17,778 nt of DNA from Caulobacterales bacterium RIFOXYB1_FULL_67_16 (lineage in GTDB: Bacteria; Pseudomonadota; Alphaproteobacteria; Caulobacterales; Caulobacteraceae), in NCBI GenBank assembly GCA_001796045.1, contig MGLN01000176.1, forward strand, positions 1-17,778, read 5' to 3'. The notes under the pieces are model-generated. The model was not told where the DNA came from. It saw only the letters and a program-made list of their open reading frames with translations, and searched no databases. Position 1 is the stretch's first letter. Each line of letters begins with the position of its first letter. This document shows positions 6,568 through 13,985 of this stretch, piece after piece. The translations under genes were made by a program, and so were the position numbers.

Positions 6568-8028
6568 GTGACCTTCGCAGAAGACCGCATCGCGCCGCAG
6601 GCGCCCCCGGCCCTGACCGAGGCGGGTCGAGACGACGTCCCCCGGCGGGGACGGGGCTTTTCGCTGCGCACCCTGATCGTCCTGCGCTGGCTGACCATCC
6701 TGGGCCAGAGCACGGCCATATTGACGGCGTCCCAGGGCCTGCACTTTCCGCTGCCGCTCTGGCCCTGTCTGATCGTCATCGCGATCAGCGCGGCGGTCAA
6801 TGTCGGGGCCATGGCCCGGGTGCGGCGGCTGGAGGCCAGCCTGCCGGATGGGCGGACCACGGCGATCCATCTGGGGTTCGATATCTTCCAGCTGGGGCTT
6901 CTGCTGGGCCTGACCGGCGGGCTGGAGAACCCCTTCTGTCTGCTCTTGGTGGCTCCGGTCACCATTGCGGCGGCCGCCCTGCCCGCGCGCCAGGCCGTGG
7001 CGCTGGGCCTTCTGGCCCTGATCGCCGTGGGGGTGCTGTTCTTCTGGTCCGAGCCCCTGCCCTGGCGTCCGGGCGAGAATTTCCACCTGCCCCTGCTCTA
7101 TCGGCTGGGCATGGTCATGGCCCTAGTGACGGGGGTGGTCTTCACCGCCGGCTACGCTTGGCGAGTGGCGGCCGATGCGGAGAAGCTGGAGCTGGCTCTG
7201 GCCACGACCCAGGACGTGCTGCAGCGCGAGCAGAGACTGGCGGCCCTGGGCGGGCTGGCGGCGGCGGCGGCGCACGAACTGGGCACGCCGCTCGCCACCA
7301 TCCAGGTGGTGGCCAAGGAGCTGCAGCGCGCCTCGCTCCCCGACAGCGAGGCGGCCGAGGACGCCGCCCTGATCCTGCAGCAGGCCGAACGATGCCGGGG
7401 CATACTGGCCCAGCTGTCGCGCCAGCCGGAGGGGGACGACGCCCTCTACGCCGACGTGGCCCTGAAGGCCCTGCTGGAGGAGGTGGTGGAGCCGCACCGG
7501 GGCTTCGATCTGGTGTTCGAGGTGCTGGTGAAGACCCCGCCCGGCCAGCCCGCCCCGCGCGTGCGCCGGATGCCGGAGGTGGTGCACGGCCTGTCGACCC
7601 TGGTCGAGAACGCCGCCGACTTCGCCGCCTCGACCGTGCGGATCCAGGCCCAGGTCGACGCCGGCTGGATCGAGATCGCCATTCTGGACGACGGGCCGGG
7701 CTTTCCCGGCGACATCCTGCCCCGGCTGGGCGAGCCCTATGTGACCAGCCGGCCCCACGGCAAGGCGCGCCTGGCCCTGGCGGCCCAGATCGCCGCCGCC
7801 GCCTCCGGCGCGGGACGCAGCCGGCCGGAGACCACGGTCGCGCCCAGCCAGGGCGGCATGGGCCTGGGGTTCTTCATCGCCCGCACCCTGCTGGAACGGA
7901 CCGGCGGCGTGGTCAGCGTGGGCCAGGGCCTGCCGCGCCCAGGCGCCGCCGCCGACGGGCGTTCCCCTCTGCGCGGCGCGCGGGTGGCGGTGCGCTGGGC
8001 CCGCCCGGCCCTGGAAGTGGCGGCCTGA
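6568..8028 (+). CDS. regB: Redox-sensing histidine kinase RegB/PrrB/ActS
   Basis: Inner-membrane sensor kinase that responds to the quinone pool and redox state, phosphorylating RegA. The 486 aa show about six N-terminal membrane spans (35-197). The ubiquinone-site motif GGLENPF is at 117-123. The H-box AAAAHELGTPLATI carries the phospho-acceptor His236. ERCRGIL (274-280) contains Cys276, matching the redox-active Cys265 of Rhodobacter RegB. The N box has Asn348, and the ATPase G boxes are DDGPGF (374-379) and GGMGLGFFIA (429-438). A GTG start is used with AAGG only three bases upstream; the N-terminal ~30 residues are poorly conserved in style, so the true start is slightly uncertain. An insertion of about 25 residues, alanine- and charge-rich, precedes the G2 box (400-428). 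Confidence 0.95.
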   Translation: MTFAEDRIAPQAPPALTEAGRDDVPRRGRGFSLRTLIVLRWLTILGQSTAILTASQGLHFPLPLWPCLIVIAISAAVNVGAMARVRRLEASLPDGRTTAIHLGFDIFQLGLLLGLTGGLENPFCLLLVAPVTIAAAALPARQAVALGLLALIAVGVLFFWSEPLPWRPGENFHLPLLYRLGMVMALVTGVVFTAGYAWRVAADAEKLELALATTQDVLQREQRLAALGGLAAAAAHELGTPLATIQVVAKELQRASLPDSEAAEDAALILQQAERCRGILAQLSRQPEGDDALYADVALKALLEEVVEPHRGFDLVFEVLVKTPPGQPAPRVRRMPEVVHGLSTLVENAADFAASTVRIQAQVDAGWIEIAILDDGPGFPGDILPRLGEPYVTSRPHGKARLALAAQIAAAASGAGRSRPETTVAPSQGGMGLGFFIARTLLERTGGVVSVGQGLPRPGAAADGRSPLRGARVAVRWARPALEVAA

Positions 8029-8134
8029 GCGTCCGAACCCTTCGAAGCCGCGTATTGGGTCGAAGCGTCGCAGGCGAGACCTTGGCCTTGACCCGCAAAG
8101 CCGACATCCCGACTTGAAAGGGCAGGAGAACAGA

Positions 8135-8692
8135 ATGTCCGAACTCGAGACCCGTATCGCCGCCCTGCCCGACAAGTCCCTGCTGCTGCTGGACGACGAC
8201 CAGGCCCTGCGCACCCGGATGGGCCGGGCCCTGGAGTCGCGCGGCTTCCAGGTGACCACCGCGGGCTCGGTGGCCGAGGCGACCCAGTTGCTGCGCGATC
8301 AGGCCCCGGCCTTCGCCGTGCTGGACATGCGGCTGGAGGACGGCAACGGCCTGAAGATCGTCGAGGCGGTGCGCGAACGGCGCGAGGACGCCCGGATCGT
8401 CATGCTGACCGGATACGGCGCCATCGCCACCGCCGTGGCGGCGGTCAAGGCCGGAGCGGTCGACTATCTGTCCAAGCCCGCCGACGCCGACGACGTGGTC
8501 AAGGCCCTGCTGGCCACGGCCGACGAGGCGCCCGAGCCGCCCGAGAACCCGATGAGCGCCGACCGGGTGCGCTGGGAGCATATCCAGCGGGTCTACGAGC
8601 TGTGCGACCACAATGTCTCGGAGACCGCACGCCGCCTGGGCATGCACCGCCGCACCCTGCAGCGCATCCTGGCCAAGCGCGCGCCGCGCTGA
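8135..8692 (+). CDS. regA: Response regulator RegA/PrrA/ActR
   Basis: DNA-binding partner of RegB that controls respiration, carbon and nitrogen genes in alphaproteobacteria. The 185 aa comprise a receiver domain (acidic pocket Asp20/Asp21, phospho-acceptor Asp64 in AVLDMRLEDGNG, Thr92, Lys114), a proline-containing linker (131-140), and the Fis-type HTH NVSETARRLGMHRRTLQRIL near the C-terminus, which is nearly invariant in RegA orthologues. AGGAG six bases upstream supports the ATG at 8135 over an in-frame TTG at 8114. It follows regB by 106 bases, in the same direction. In Rhodobacter regA lies instead with senC on the other side of regB, so gene order is rearranged here. It ends three bases from the convergent antiporter gene. 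Confidence 0.96.
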   Translation: MSELETRIAALPDKSLLLLDDDQALRTRMGRALESRGFQVTTAGSVAEATQLLRDQAPAFAVLDMRLEDGNGLKIVEAVRERREDARIVMLTGYGAIATAVAAVKAGAVDYLSKPADADDVVKALLATADEAPEPPENPMSADRVRWEHIQRVYELCDHNVSETARRLGMHRRTLQRILAKRAPR

Positions 8693-8695
8693 AGC

Positions 8696-9907
8696 CTAGC
8701 CCGACTTGCCTAGGAGCCCGCTCAGCCGGGCCAGCTGCGGCTTGACGATCGGCGTCGTCAGCATGGTCGAACCGACCGCCATCAGCAGCAGGGCGGTGAA
8801 GGTCTCGTTGGTGATGATCTGCTTGTCCAACAGGATGTTGGCGAAGATGATCATGATCAGGGCCTTGGTCTGAAGCAGCCAGCCGATGATCGAGGCCTCG
8901 CCCTTCTCCCACTTCAGGATGCGGCCGGCCATGTGCACCCCGGCCAGCTTGCCCGCCACCGAGGCGACCAGAAGCACCGCCGCCGCCGCGAACACCGCCA
9001 CCCCGCCGACGTCCCACTGGGTCCGCAAGCCCGTCGACAGGAAGAAGACCGGCATCACCGCCAGCAGGATGTGATTGCGGAACAGGTCCATCTTGGCCTG
9101 GTCAAACCAGCGGTGATCCAGCACCGCCCCGGCCAAAAACGCCCCGACCATGAAGTGCAGGCCCGACCAGTCGCCCGCAAAGCCGCAGGCGGCCAGCCAG
9201 ATCAGGGCGACATACCAGCGGTCCCCCTCCGGCAGCCGCTTCATCAGCCAGCGCACCGCCCAGGCCGCCACGGCGAACCCGACCAGGAACCCGACCTGAC
9301 GCCCGACCCGCTCCCAATCCAGCAGGATCAGGGCCAGCACGCCCCAGATGGCCACATCGTCCAGACTGGCGTAGCGCAGGATCCTCTGGCCGATGGGCTG
9401 ACGCAGGATCTCCATCTTCTCCATGAACAGGATCAGGATCGGCAGGGCGGTGACGGCGCAGGCCATGCCGATCCCCAGCACCACCTGCCAGGTCTGGCCC
9501 TTCGGCCCGGCCCATCCGGGAAACTGCAGCATGCCCAGCGCGGCCAACGACCCGAGGGCCAGAGGCGCAATAAGGGCCAGGCCCGAGGTGACGGCGGTCT
9601 CGCCCCGCTTCTCCCAGGCCTTGTGCAGATCCAGCTCCAGGCCGGCGATGAAGACGAAGATCATGACCGCCCACCAGGCCACCCCGTTCAGGGCCGTGAT
9701 CACCTGGGGATTGAAGACGGTGTCGTAATAGGCCGGGAAGGCCGCGCCCAGGACGCCCGGCCCCAGCAGGATCCCGCCGATGATCTGCACTACCACCAGG
9801 GGGGCGTAATGATCGGTCTTCAGCCCGCGCCAGATCAGATAGGGGATGCTGAAGATGATCAGCATGGCGACCAGATAAAGCTCGGTCGTGTTCATCACGT
9901 GCGGCAT
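8696..9907 (-). CDS. CPA2-family cation/proton antiporter (KefB/NapA-like), no RCK domain
   Basis: Inner-membrane Na+/H+ or K+/H+ exchanger. The 403 aa are almost entirely transmembrane, with about 11-13 predicted spans. Family marks are GGILLGPGVLG (44-54), IAGLELDL (87-94), the TALPIL unwound-helix region (153-158), and the conserved acidic pair in RYASLDDVAIWG (Asp183/Asp184), which would bind the cation and proton. The C-terminus ends shortly after the last span, so the NAD-binding RCK/TrkA domain of KefB/KefC is absent. GGAGG six bases upstream supports the ATG at 9907; a second ATG at 9895 is possible. The gene is convergent with regA and lies downstream of tRNA-Gly on the same strand. 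Substrate ion cannot be read from sequence. Confidence 0.9.
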   Translation of the reverse strand: MPHVMNTTELYLVAMLIIFSIPYLIWRGLKTDHYAPLVVVQIIGGILLGPGVLGAAFPAYYDTVFNPQVITALNGVAWWAVMIFVFIAGLELDLHKAWEKRGETAVTSGLALIAPLALGSLAALGMLQFPGWAGPKGQTWQVVLGIGMACAVTALPILILFMEKMEILRQPIGQRILRYASLDDVAIWGVLALILLDWERVGRQVGFLVGFAVAAWAVRWLMKRLPEGDRWYVALIWLAACGFAGDWSGLHFMVGAFLAGAVLDHRWFDQAKMDLFRNHILLAVMPVFFLSTGLRTQWDVGGVAVFAAAAVLLVASVAGKLAGVHMAGRILKWEKGEASIIGWLLQTKALIMIIFANILLDKQIITNETFTALLLMAVGSTMLTTPIVKPQLARLSGLLGKSG

Positions 9908-9995
9908 CCCACCCCTCCCAAGGCGACGCTACGACCCATACGCCGCATCCGTCTGTCGGGATGTCACGCGTCCGGGCGCCCCTAAGGGCGATGAC

Positions 9996-10070
9996 TGGAG
10001 CGGGCGATGGGAATCGAACCCACGACATTCAGCTTGGGAAGCTGACGTTCTACCTCTGAACTACGCCCGC
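9996..10070 (-). tRNA. tRNA-Gly(CCC)
   Basis: A complete 75-nt cloverleaf reads on the minus strand: 7-bp acceptor stem GCGGGCG/CGCCCGC, D arm GTTC-AGAGGTA-GAAC, 5-bp anticodon stem TCAGC/GCTGA with loop TTCCCAA (anticodon CCC, reading GGG), variable loop ATGTC, T arm GTGGG-TTCGATT-CCCAT, discriminator T and an encoded CCA end (9996-9998). All stems pair perfectly. It lies 88 bp upstream of the antiporter start on the same strand. Confidence 0.97.
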
Positions 10071-10145
10071 GCGAGACCTTCCTTAGACGGAGGTCTGGCG
10101 CGGCTCAAGGCGGCGGGGCAAGGTCTTCTGAGGGGAGGAAGGGAA

Positions 10146-10274
10146 ATGCGGCGAAACGACCGGGGCGGCGGCCCCCACGGCTTGGGCTTCGGCTGTCTGG
10201 CCGCCGCGATCCTGGCGGGCGTGGCGGCGGCGGCGCTGTGGGTGATCTTCGCCTGGGGCGTCAATCAGGCCTGA
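10146..10274 (+). CDS. Small single-span membrane peptide (42 aa)
   Basis: MRRNDRGGGPHGLGF is followed by one hydrophobic span at about residues 16-38 (GCLAAAILAGVAAAALWVIFAWG), ending VNQA. A very strong purine-rich ribosome binding region (GGGGAGGAAGGGAA) lies directly before the ATG, which is the main reason to call it. It stands alone, divergent from the tRNA gene and convergent with the gumN-like gene, 22 bases away. No family recognised; small basic-then-hydrophobic peptides of this type are common and usually uncharacterised. Confidence 0.55.
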   Translation: MRRNDRGGGPHGLGFGCLAAAILAGVAAAALWVIFAWGVNQA

Positions 10275-10296
10275 GCGCCGCCGCCGTCCTTTTCCG

Positions 10297-11271
10297 CTAT
10301 TCGACGCTTTCGACGGCGACGCCGCGCGATTGCAGGATCGACTGGACGCTGTCGTCGCCGGTCAGGTGGGCGGCGCCCACGGCGATGAAGGCCGTGCCGG
10401 AGCCCTGCAGCAGGGTCTGGATCTGATTGGCCCAGTCGGTGTTCCGGTCGACCAGCAGCACCTTGTACAGTTCCGGAGCGTCGGTCTTCATGTCCTCGAC
10501 CACGATCCGGTCCAGGGCCTCGACGTCGCCCTTGGCCCAGGCCTCGACCATGGAGTCGAGGATGACCACCGCCTGGTCGTAGTCCTTCAGGGTCTCGCGC
10601 AGGAACTCCAGCTGGACGTCGTCGGGCAGGGTGGCCAGAAGGCCGATCTGCTTCTCCAGGGTCTCGAAGCCGTGCAGGCTCTTGCCGGCGGCCTGGGCGC
10701 GGGCCTTCAGGGCCAGTTCGACGCCCGACTGGGGATCATAGCCGGCCTTGATCAGGGGCGCGACCGACAGGGACAGGGCGGCCAGCCAGGGCTTCAGAGG
10801 GTCCATCTGGGCGGCGGAGGCGCCGATCGCCTTGGCGGCCGCGTCCAGCTGGGCCAGTTCCTCCGGGGTCAGGCGGCTGGACAGGGGCGTCTGGGGCGAC
10901 AGGCCGTACTGCTGGATCAGGGGCATCATGGCCGCCTGGTCTTCCGGATTGGTGATCTCGAACCAGACGTCGCTGGCGCTGTCGAAGGCGGCGTTGACGC
11001 GCGGGCTGGCCCAGCCGGTGGTCGGGCGCAGCACATGGACCGAGCCGAACAGATACAGGGTCGAGTCCGCATCCTTGATCACCCACAGGGCCGGGCCTTC
11101 GCCCTGGATGGGCGCGGCGGCCGCAGCGGCGGCAGGCGCCGGGGCGGCCTGGGCGAGGGCCTGGGCCGGGGCGCCGGCGATGGCGAAGACAAGCGCCAGG
11201 CCGGCGGCGACGCCGACGGCGCCCTGGGCCAGATTGGAGACGGAGGATTTGAGGCGTTTGGCGAGAGTCAT
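10297..11271 (-). CDS. TraB/GumN family exported protein
   Basis: A 324-aa protein with a long N-terminal signal region (MTLAKRLKSSVSNLAQGAVGVAAGLALVFAIAGAPAQALAQ), an Ala/Pro linker (about 41-55), and a TraB/GumN-type domain. The family signs are the N-terminal block LWVIKDADSTLYLFGSVHVL, with GSVH at 76-79, and the C-terminal block FIAVGAAHLTGDDSV, with the conserved GxxH near residue 302. These two GxxH-like motifs define the family, which is proposed to be metal-dependent hydrolases, but the biochemical role is not settled. AGGA seven bases upstream supports the start at 11271; a longer in-frame extension lacks a ribosome site. It follows the 217-aa membrane-protein gene by 44 bases and may be co-transcribed. 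Confidence 0.88.
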   Translation of the reverse strand: MTLAKRLKSSVSNLAQGAVGVAAGLALVFAIAGAPAQALAQAAPAPAAAAAAAPIQGEGPALWVIKDADSTLYLFGSVHVLRPTTGWASPRVNAAFDSASDVWFEITNPEDQAAMMPLIQQYGLSPQTPLSSRLTPEELAQLDAAAKAIGASAAQMDPLKPWLAALSLSVAPLIKAGYDPQSGVELALKARAQAAGKSLHGFETLEKQIGLLATLPDDVQLEFLRETLKDYDQAVVILDSMVEAWAKGDVEALDRIVVEDMKTDAPELYKVLLVDRNTDWANQIQTLLQGSGTAFIAVGAAHLTGDDSVQSILQSRGVAVESVE

Positions 11272-11315
11272 GGGTGTTTCCTTGGGTTGATAAGGCAAAG
11301 CGGAGACAAAGGGAG

Positions 11316-11969
11316 TCAGGCCAGGCCGCGTCGGGCGGACACGATGGCGGAGACGAAAAGATAGAGGGCCATCAGGACGGCGTAGACGTCCCAGGCGGTG
11401 ATGGGCGGCAGCAGACCGAGTCGTTCGCCCGCCGCCCACAGGAACAACAGCCCCTGACCCAGGAAGAAGGTCGCGGTTGCGGCCTCGAGGGTGGCGCGGC
11501 GCAGCAGCTCGTCGACACTGCCCCAGACCTTTAGGTTCAGGGCCGTGTGGGCGGCGAACAGCAGGACGATCAGGCCCAGGGCGACGACCGGCGCCAGTCC
11601 TGCCAGGGCGAAGACCATGGGCAGCAGAAGGATGAGGCCGGAGAAACCCATAACCGCCGCCTGAAGCCGGGCCTGCCGGCCCTCCTCGGCCGAGGCCGGT
11701 TCCTCCATCGCGTACATTTTCGCCAGACGCCGCGGGTCGAAGCTGATCAGGATGACGGCGACCGCGCCGATCATCAGGGCGACGCCCGTCAAGGCGGCCA
11801 TGGCGTCGGACCAGCGAACCTCCACGCCGTCGAAGGCGTTCGGCCCGATCAACTGGGGCAGGAGGGTCCGGCCGAAGACATAGCCGGCGCCCCCCATGAC
11901 GGCGCCGCAGCCGAAGGCGACCAGCAGGCGACGCGGCAGGCGAGGATTTTTGGGGGAAGAAACGGTCAT
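11316..11969 (-). CDS. Multi-span membrane protein downstream of XRE regulator (217 aa)
   Basis: Five to six hydrophobic segments are visible (about 14-36, 57-76, 104-124, 125-146, 160-180, 188-210), separated by a charged cytoplasmic-looking loop at 77-103 (DPRRLAKMYAMEEPASAEEGRQAR). No catalytic motif is apparent. Its start codon overlaps the stop of the XRE gene by four bases (ATGA), so the two are translationally coupled. Small XRE regulators coupled to membrane proteins of unknown function are a recurrent bacterial arrangement. Function not assignable; transport, sensing or a membrane-stress role are all possible. Confidence 0.85.
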   Translation of the reverse strand: MTVSSPKNPRLPRRLLVAFGCGAVMGGAGYVFGRTLLPQLIGPNAFDGVEVRWSDAMAALTGVALMIGAVAVILISFDPRRLAKMYAMEEPASAEEGRQARLQAAVMGFSGLILLLPMVFALAGLAPVVALGLIVLLFAAHTALNLKVWGSVDELLRRATLEAATATFFLGQGLLFLWAAGERLGLLPPITAWDVYAVLMALYLFVSAIVSARRGLA

Positions 11970-12169
11970 CCGTTGCTCTCCTCTTCCGAGAAAATGGATT
12001 CGATCGGTTGTTCGAAGATACGGGCGATCTTGAAGGCCAGCGGCAGGGACGGGTCGTAGCGACCGGTCTCCAGCGCGTTGACCGTCTGACGCGACACGCC
12101 CAGCAGTTCAGCGAGATGGGCCTGGGACCAGTCGCGCTCGGCCCGCAGCACCTTGAGGCGGTTGTTCAT
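11966..12169 (-). CDS. Small XRE-family HTH transcriptional regulator (67 aa)
   Basis: MNNRLKVLRAERDWSQAHLAELLGV is followed by SRQTVNALETGRYDPSLPLAFKIARIF, a single Cro/CI-type helix-turn-helix (about residues 4-58) with the recognition helix at SRQTVNALE. There is almost nothing beyond the DNA-binding domain, so effector sensing would need a partner. It lies between two membrane-protein genes: 11 bases after the upstream one, and overlapping the downstream one by 4 bases. Three dyads of the type CTTGTC/GACAAG in front of the operon are the likely binding sites (inference), giving autorepression. Confidence 0.93.
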   Translation of the reverse strand: MNNRLKVLRAERDWSQAHLAELLGVSRQTVNALETGRYDPSLPLAFKIARIFEQPIESIFSEEESNG

Positions 12170-12180
12170 GGTTCAGGCCC

Positions 12181-12639
12181 TCACCGCCGCGCCAGCCACC
12201 ACCACCCCCAGACGACGCCATAGCCGATCAGCATCAGGGTCATCAGACCCACGGCGCCGGTGGCGGCATAGGCGGCGGGGTCGGTGCGCCCGTCAAACCA
12301 GGCAGGAAGGGTCAGCCGAGCCGCCGGCGGGGTGGAGGCCAGGATGATGAACACCCCCCCCACCGCCAGACCGCCCGAGCCGCCGTAGAACCAGGAGGCC
12401 TTGTGGGCCTCGCGCGCCGCCTCGTCGATGCGGGCCATCCAGGCCACGCCCAGCCAGAGGGACAAGGCCATCATCAGCACCGCCATGACGGCGACGATGA
12501 TCAAGATGGCGGCGTCCTCGGCGATCAATCCCTTTTCCGAGGCCAGCACCGCGACGACGCCGCCTACGACGACCAGCACCACGATGGCCAGAACGCCCGC
12601 GAGCGAGAGAGCGATGATTTTCCAGAGGCCCTTGGCCAT
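12181..12639 (-). CDS. Four-span membrane protein, first gene of XRE cassette (152 aa)
   Basis: MAKGLWKIIALSLAGVLAIVVLVVVGG opens the first span (7-33); further spans lie at about 40-68, 86-104 and 124-149. The loop IDEAAREAHKA between spans 2 and 3 is charged. No motif suggests an enzyme. AGGAG lies seven bases before the ATG, and this Shine-Dalgarno sequence falls inside the promoter-proximal inverted repeat (12649-12667), so a bound regulator would cover it. The gene precedes the XRE gene by 11 bases. Family not recognised; the protein could be the sensor or target that the XRE protein reports on. Confidence 0.82.
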   Translation of the reverse strand: MAKGLWKIIALSLAGVLAIVVLVVVGGVVAVLASEKGLIAEDAAILIIVAVMAVLMMALSLWLGVAWMARIDEAAREAHKASWFYGGSGGLAVGGVFIILASTPPAARLTLPAWFDGRTDPAAYAATGAVGLMTLMLIGYGVVWGWWWLARR

Positions 12640-12648
12640 GACAATACT

Positions 12649-12667
12649 CCTTGTCGTTATGACAAGG
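12649..12667. promoter_or_regulatory. Operator-like inverted repeat 1 of XRE cassette
   Basis: CCTTGTC-GTTAT-GACAAGG, a perfect 7-bp inverted repeat with 5-bp spacer, centred at 12658. It overlaps the ribosome binding site (complement of 12647-12652) of the first cassette gene. The same arms and spacer length recur at 12705-12723. Confidence 0.7.
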
Positions 12668-12669
12668 AC

Positions 12670-12687
12670 GCTTGTCTCACAACAAGC
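12670..12687. promoter_or_regulatory. Operator-like inverted repeat 2 of XRE cassette
   Basis: GCTTGT-CTCACA-ACAAGC, a perfect 6-bp inverted repeat with 6-bp spacer, centred at 12678.5 and so about two helical turns from repeat 1. It matches the CTTGT/ACAAG core but not the exact spacing of the other two. A TTGACA hexamer (complement of 12695-12700) just upstream could be the -35 element of the cassette promoter; no clear -10 was identified. Confidence 0.55.
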
Positions 12688-12704
12688 AGATACATGTCAA
12701 GCAC

Positions 12705-12723
12705 CCTTGTCAAAGAGACAAGG
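12705..12723. promoter_or_regulatory. Operator-like inverted repeat 3 of XRE cassette
   Basis: CCTTGTC-AAAGA-GACAAGG has the same 7-bp arms and 5-bp spacer as repeat 1, and only the spacer differs. It begins on the base after the rmuC stop codon on the minus strand. It could fold as RNA, but it lacks a U-tract, and the sequence match to repeat 1 argues for a protein-binding site rather than a terminator. Confidence 0.65.
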
Positions 12724-13938
12724 TCAGTTGTCTGTCGGCCCCGTCAGCTCCGGCCGGGTGATGAGGCGCGGCTGGGTTTCGACCTGGGCGAGGGCGGGGA
12801 TTTCCTTGCCCTCGTGGTCCACCTGCAGATCCTCGAACCGGCGGGCGGAGACCATGACCTGGCTCTCCAGCGAACCGACGAACTGGTTGTATTTGCCCAC
12901 CGCCTGATCCAGGGCCCGACCCACCGCCGAGGCGTGGCCGCCCATGACCGACAACCGCTTGTAGAGTTCGCGGCCCAGGGCCGCGACCTTGTCGGCGTTG
13001 GCCGCCTGTTCCTCGGCGCGCCAGCCGTAGGCCACGGCCTTGCACAGGGCGAACAGGGTGGAGGGGGTGGCGATGACGACCCGCGATTCCATCGCGTCCG
13101 ACAGCAGGTTCGGCGCATGGTCCAGGGCGGTGGACAGGAAGCTGTCGCCCGGCACGAACAGGACGACGAAATCCGGGCTGGGCTTGAACTGGTCCTGATA
13201 GGCCTTGGACGACAGCTGGCGGACGTGGGTCTTCAGGCTGGCGGCGATCCGCAGGCCCATAGACCGGGCGCGCGTCTCCTCGTCCCCCTCCTCCTCATCG
13301 AAGGCCAGCGGCACCTTGGCGTCGATGACGAACAGGCCGCCGCCCGGCAAGCGCACCAGAAAGTCGGGCCGGTTCTGCCGCCCCTCGTCGTCGGCGCTGG
13401 AGGTCTGTTCGGTGAAGTCGAACCGGCCGGCCATGCCCGCGGCCTCCAGCACATTGCGGCAGGTCTGTTCGCCCCAGCGGCCGCGCCGCCCGGTGTTGCC
13501 GCGCAGGGCCTCGGTCAGTTTGCGCGCCTCGTCGCGCGTCGCCGACGAGGCGGCCATCAGCTGGGTCAGCTGCTCCTTCAGGCCGCCGGTCTCCTCGGCC
13601 CGGGCCTTTTCCAGCGCCGCCACATGTTCCTGAAACTTGGTCAGGGTGTCGGCCACCGGCTTCAGCTGGGCCGCCATCCGCTCGCGCGCCAGCTGGTCCT
13701 GGGCGCGGAAGGTCTCGGTCGCGCGACTGACCATCTGGTCGGCCACCGCCTGGGCCGACTGGGCCGCCTGGGCCTTCAGCAGTTCGCCCATGGTGACCCG
13801 GCTCTCCTCGACCAGATCGATCCGCGCCTGGGCCGCCGCCAGCTCGCTTCGCGCCCTCTGCCAGCCCATAAAGGCCCACAGAAAACCGCCGCCCAGAGCG
13901 ACGGCGACGACGGCGAGGATCAGCACGAGCATGTTCAT
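12724..13938 (-). CDS. rmuC: RmuC family DNA recombination protein
   Basis: RmuC limits recombination at inverted repeats and carries a PD-(D/E)XK-like nuclease fold. The 404 aa begin with a membrane anchor (3-24), then a long coiled coil rich in Ala, Gln and Glu (about 28-145), then the RmuC core: GRRGRWGEQTCRNVLEAAGM (150-169), RPDFLVRLPGGGLFVIDAKVPLAFDE (190-215; Asp206 and Lys208 in the nuclease-like motif), PSPDFVVLFVPGDSFL, and IATPSTLFALCKAVAYGW. AGGA seven bases upstream supports the start. It lies 47 bases downstream of recR in the same orientation, giving a recombination-gene neighbourhood. Length and motifs are normal for the family. Confidence 0.95.
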   Translation of the reverse strand: MNMLVLILAVVAVALGGGFLWAFMGWQRARSELAAAQARIDLVEESRVTMGELLKAQAAQSAQAVADQMVSRATETFRAQDQLARERMAAQLKPVADTLTKFQEHVAALEKARAEETGGLKEQLTQLMAASSATRDEARKLTEALRGNTGRRGRWGEQTCRNVLEAAGMAGRFDFTEQTSSADDEGRQNRPDFLVRLPGGGLFVIDAKVPLAFDEEEGDEETRARSMGLRIAASLKTHVRQLSSKAYQDQFKPSPDFVVLFVPGDSFLSTALDHAPNLLSDAMESRVVIATPSTLFALCKAVAYGWRAEEQAANADKVAALGRELYKRLSVMGGHASAVGRALDQAVGKYNQFVGSLESQVMVSARRFEDLQVDHEGKEIPALAQVETQPRLITRPELTGPTDN

Positions 13939-13985
13939 GCTCCGTTCCTAGCCGGAGTCGCCGCGCGGCGAAAGACGCGCGAGGT

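Noticed and set aside
8029..8134. Short dyads such as CTTCGAAG in the regB-regA gap as a terminator or operator
   Set aside because: The pairings are short and imperfect, and no U-tract is present; nothing supportable beyond the regA ribosome site.
9888..10274. A longer frame through the tRNA into the 42-aa peptide
   Set aside because: It reads through tRNA-Gly (giving a WESNPRHSAWEADVLPLNYA-type peptide, a common tRNA artefact). Only the part from 10146, with its own ribosome site, is kept.
12705..12723. CCTTGTC/GACAAGG as an rmuC terminator
   Set aside because: No U-tract follows on the minus strand, and the same arms and spacer length recur at 12649-12667 in front of a gene, so an operator is the better reading.
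13959..13970. CGCCGCGCGGCG palindrome between recR and rmuC
   Set aside because: Perfect but only G and C in a GC-rich genome, no loop and no U-tract, so chance is the simplest explanation.
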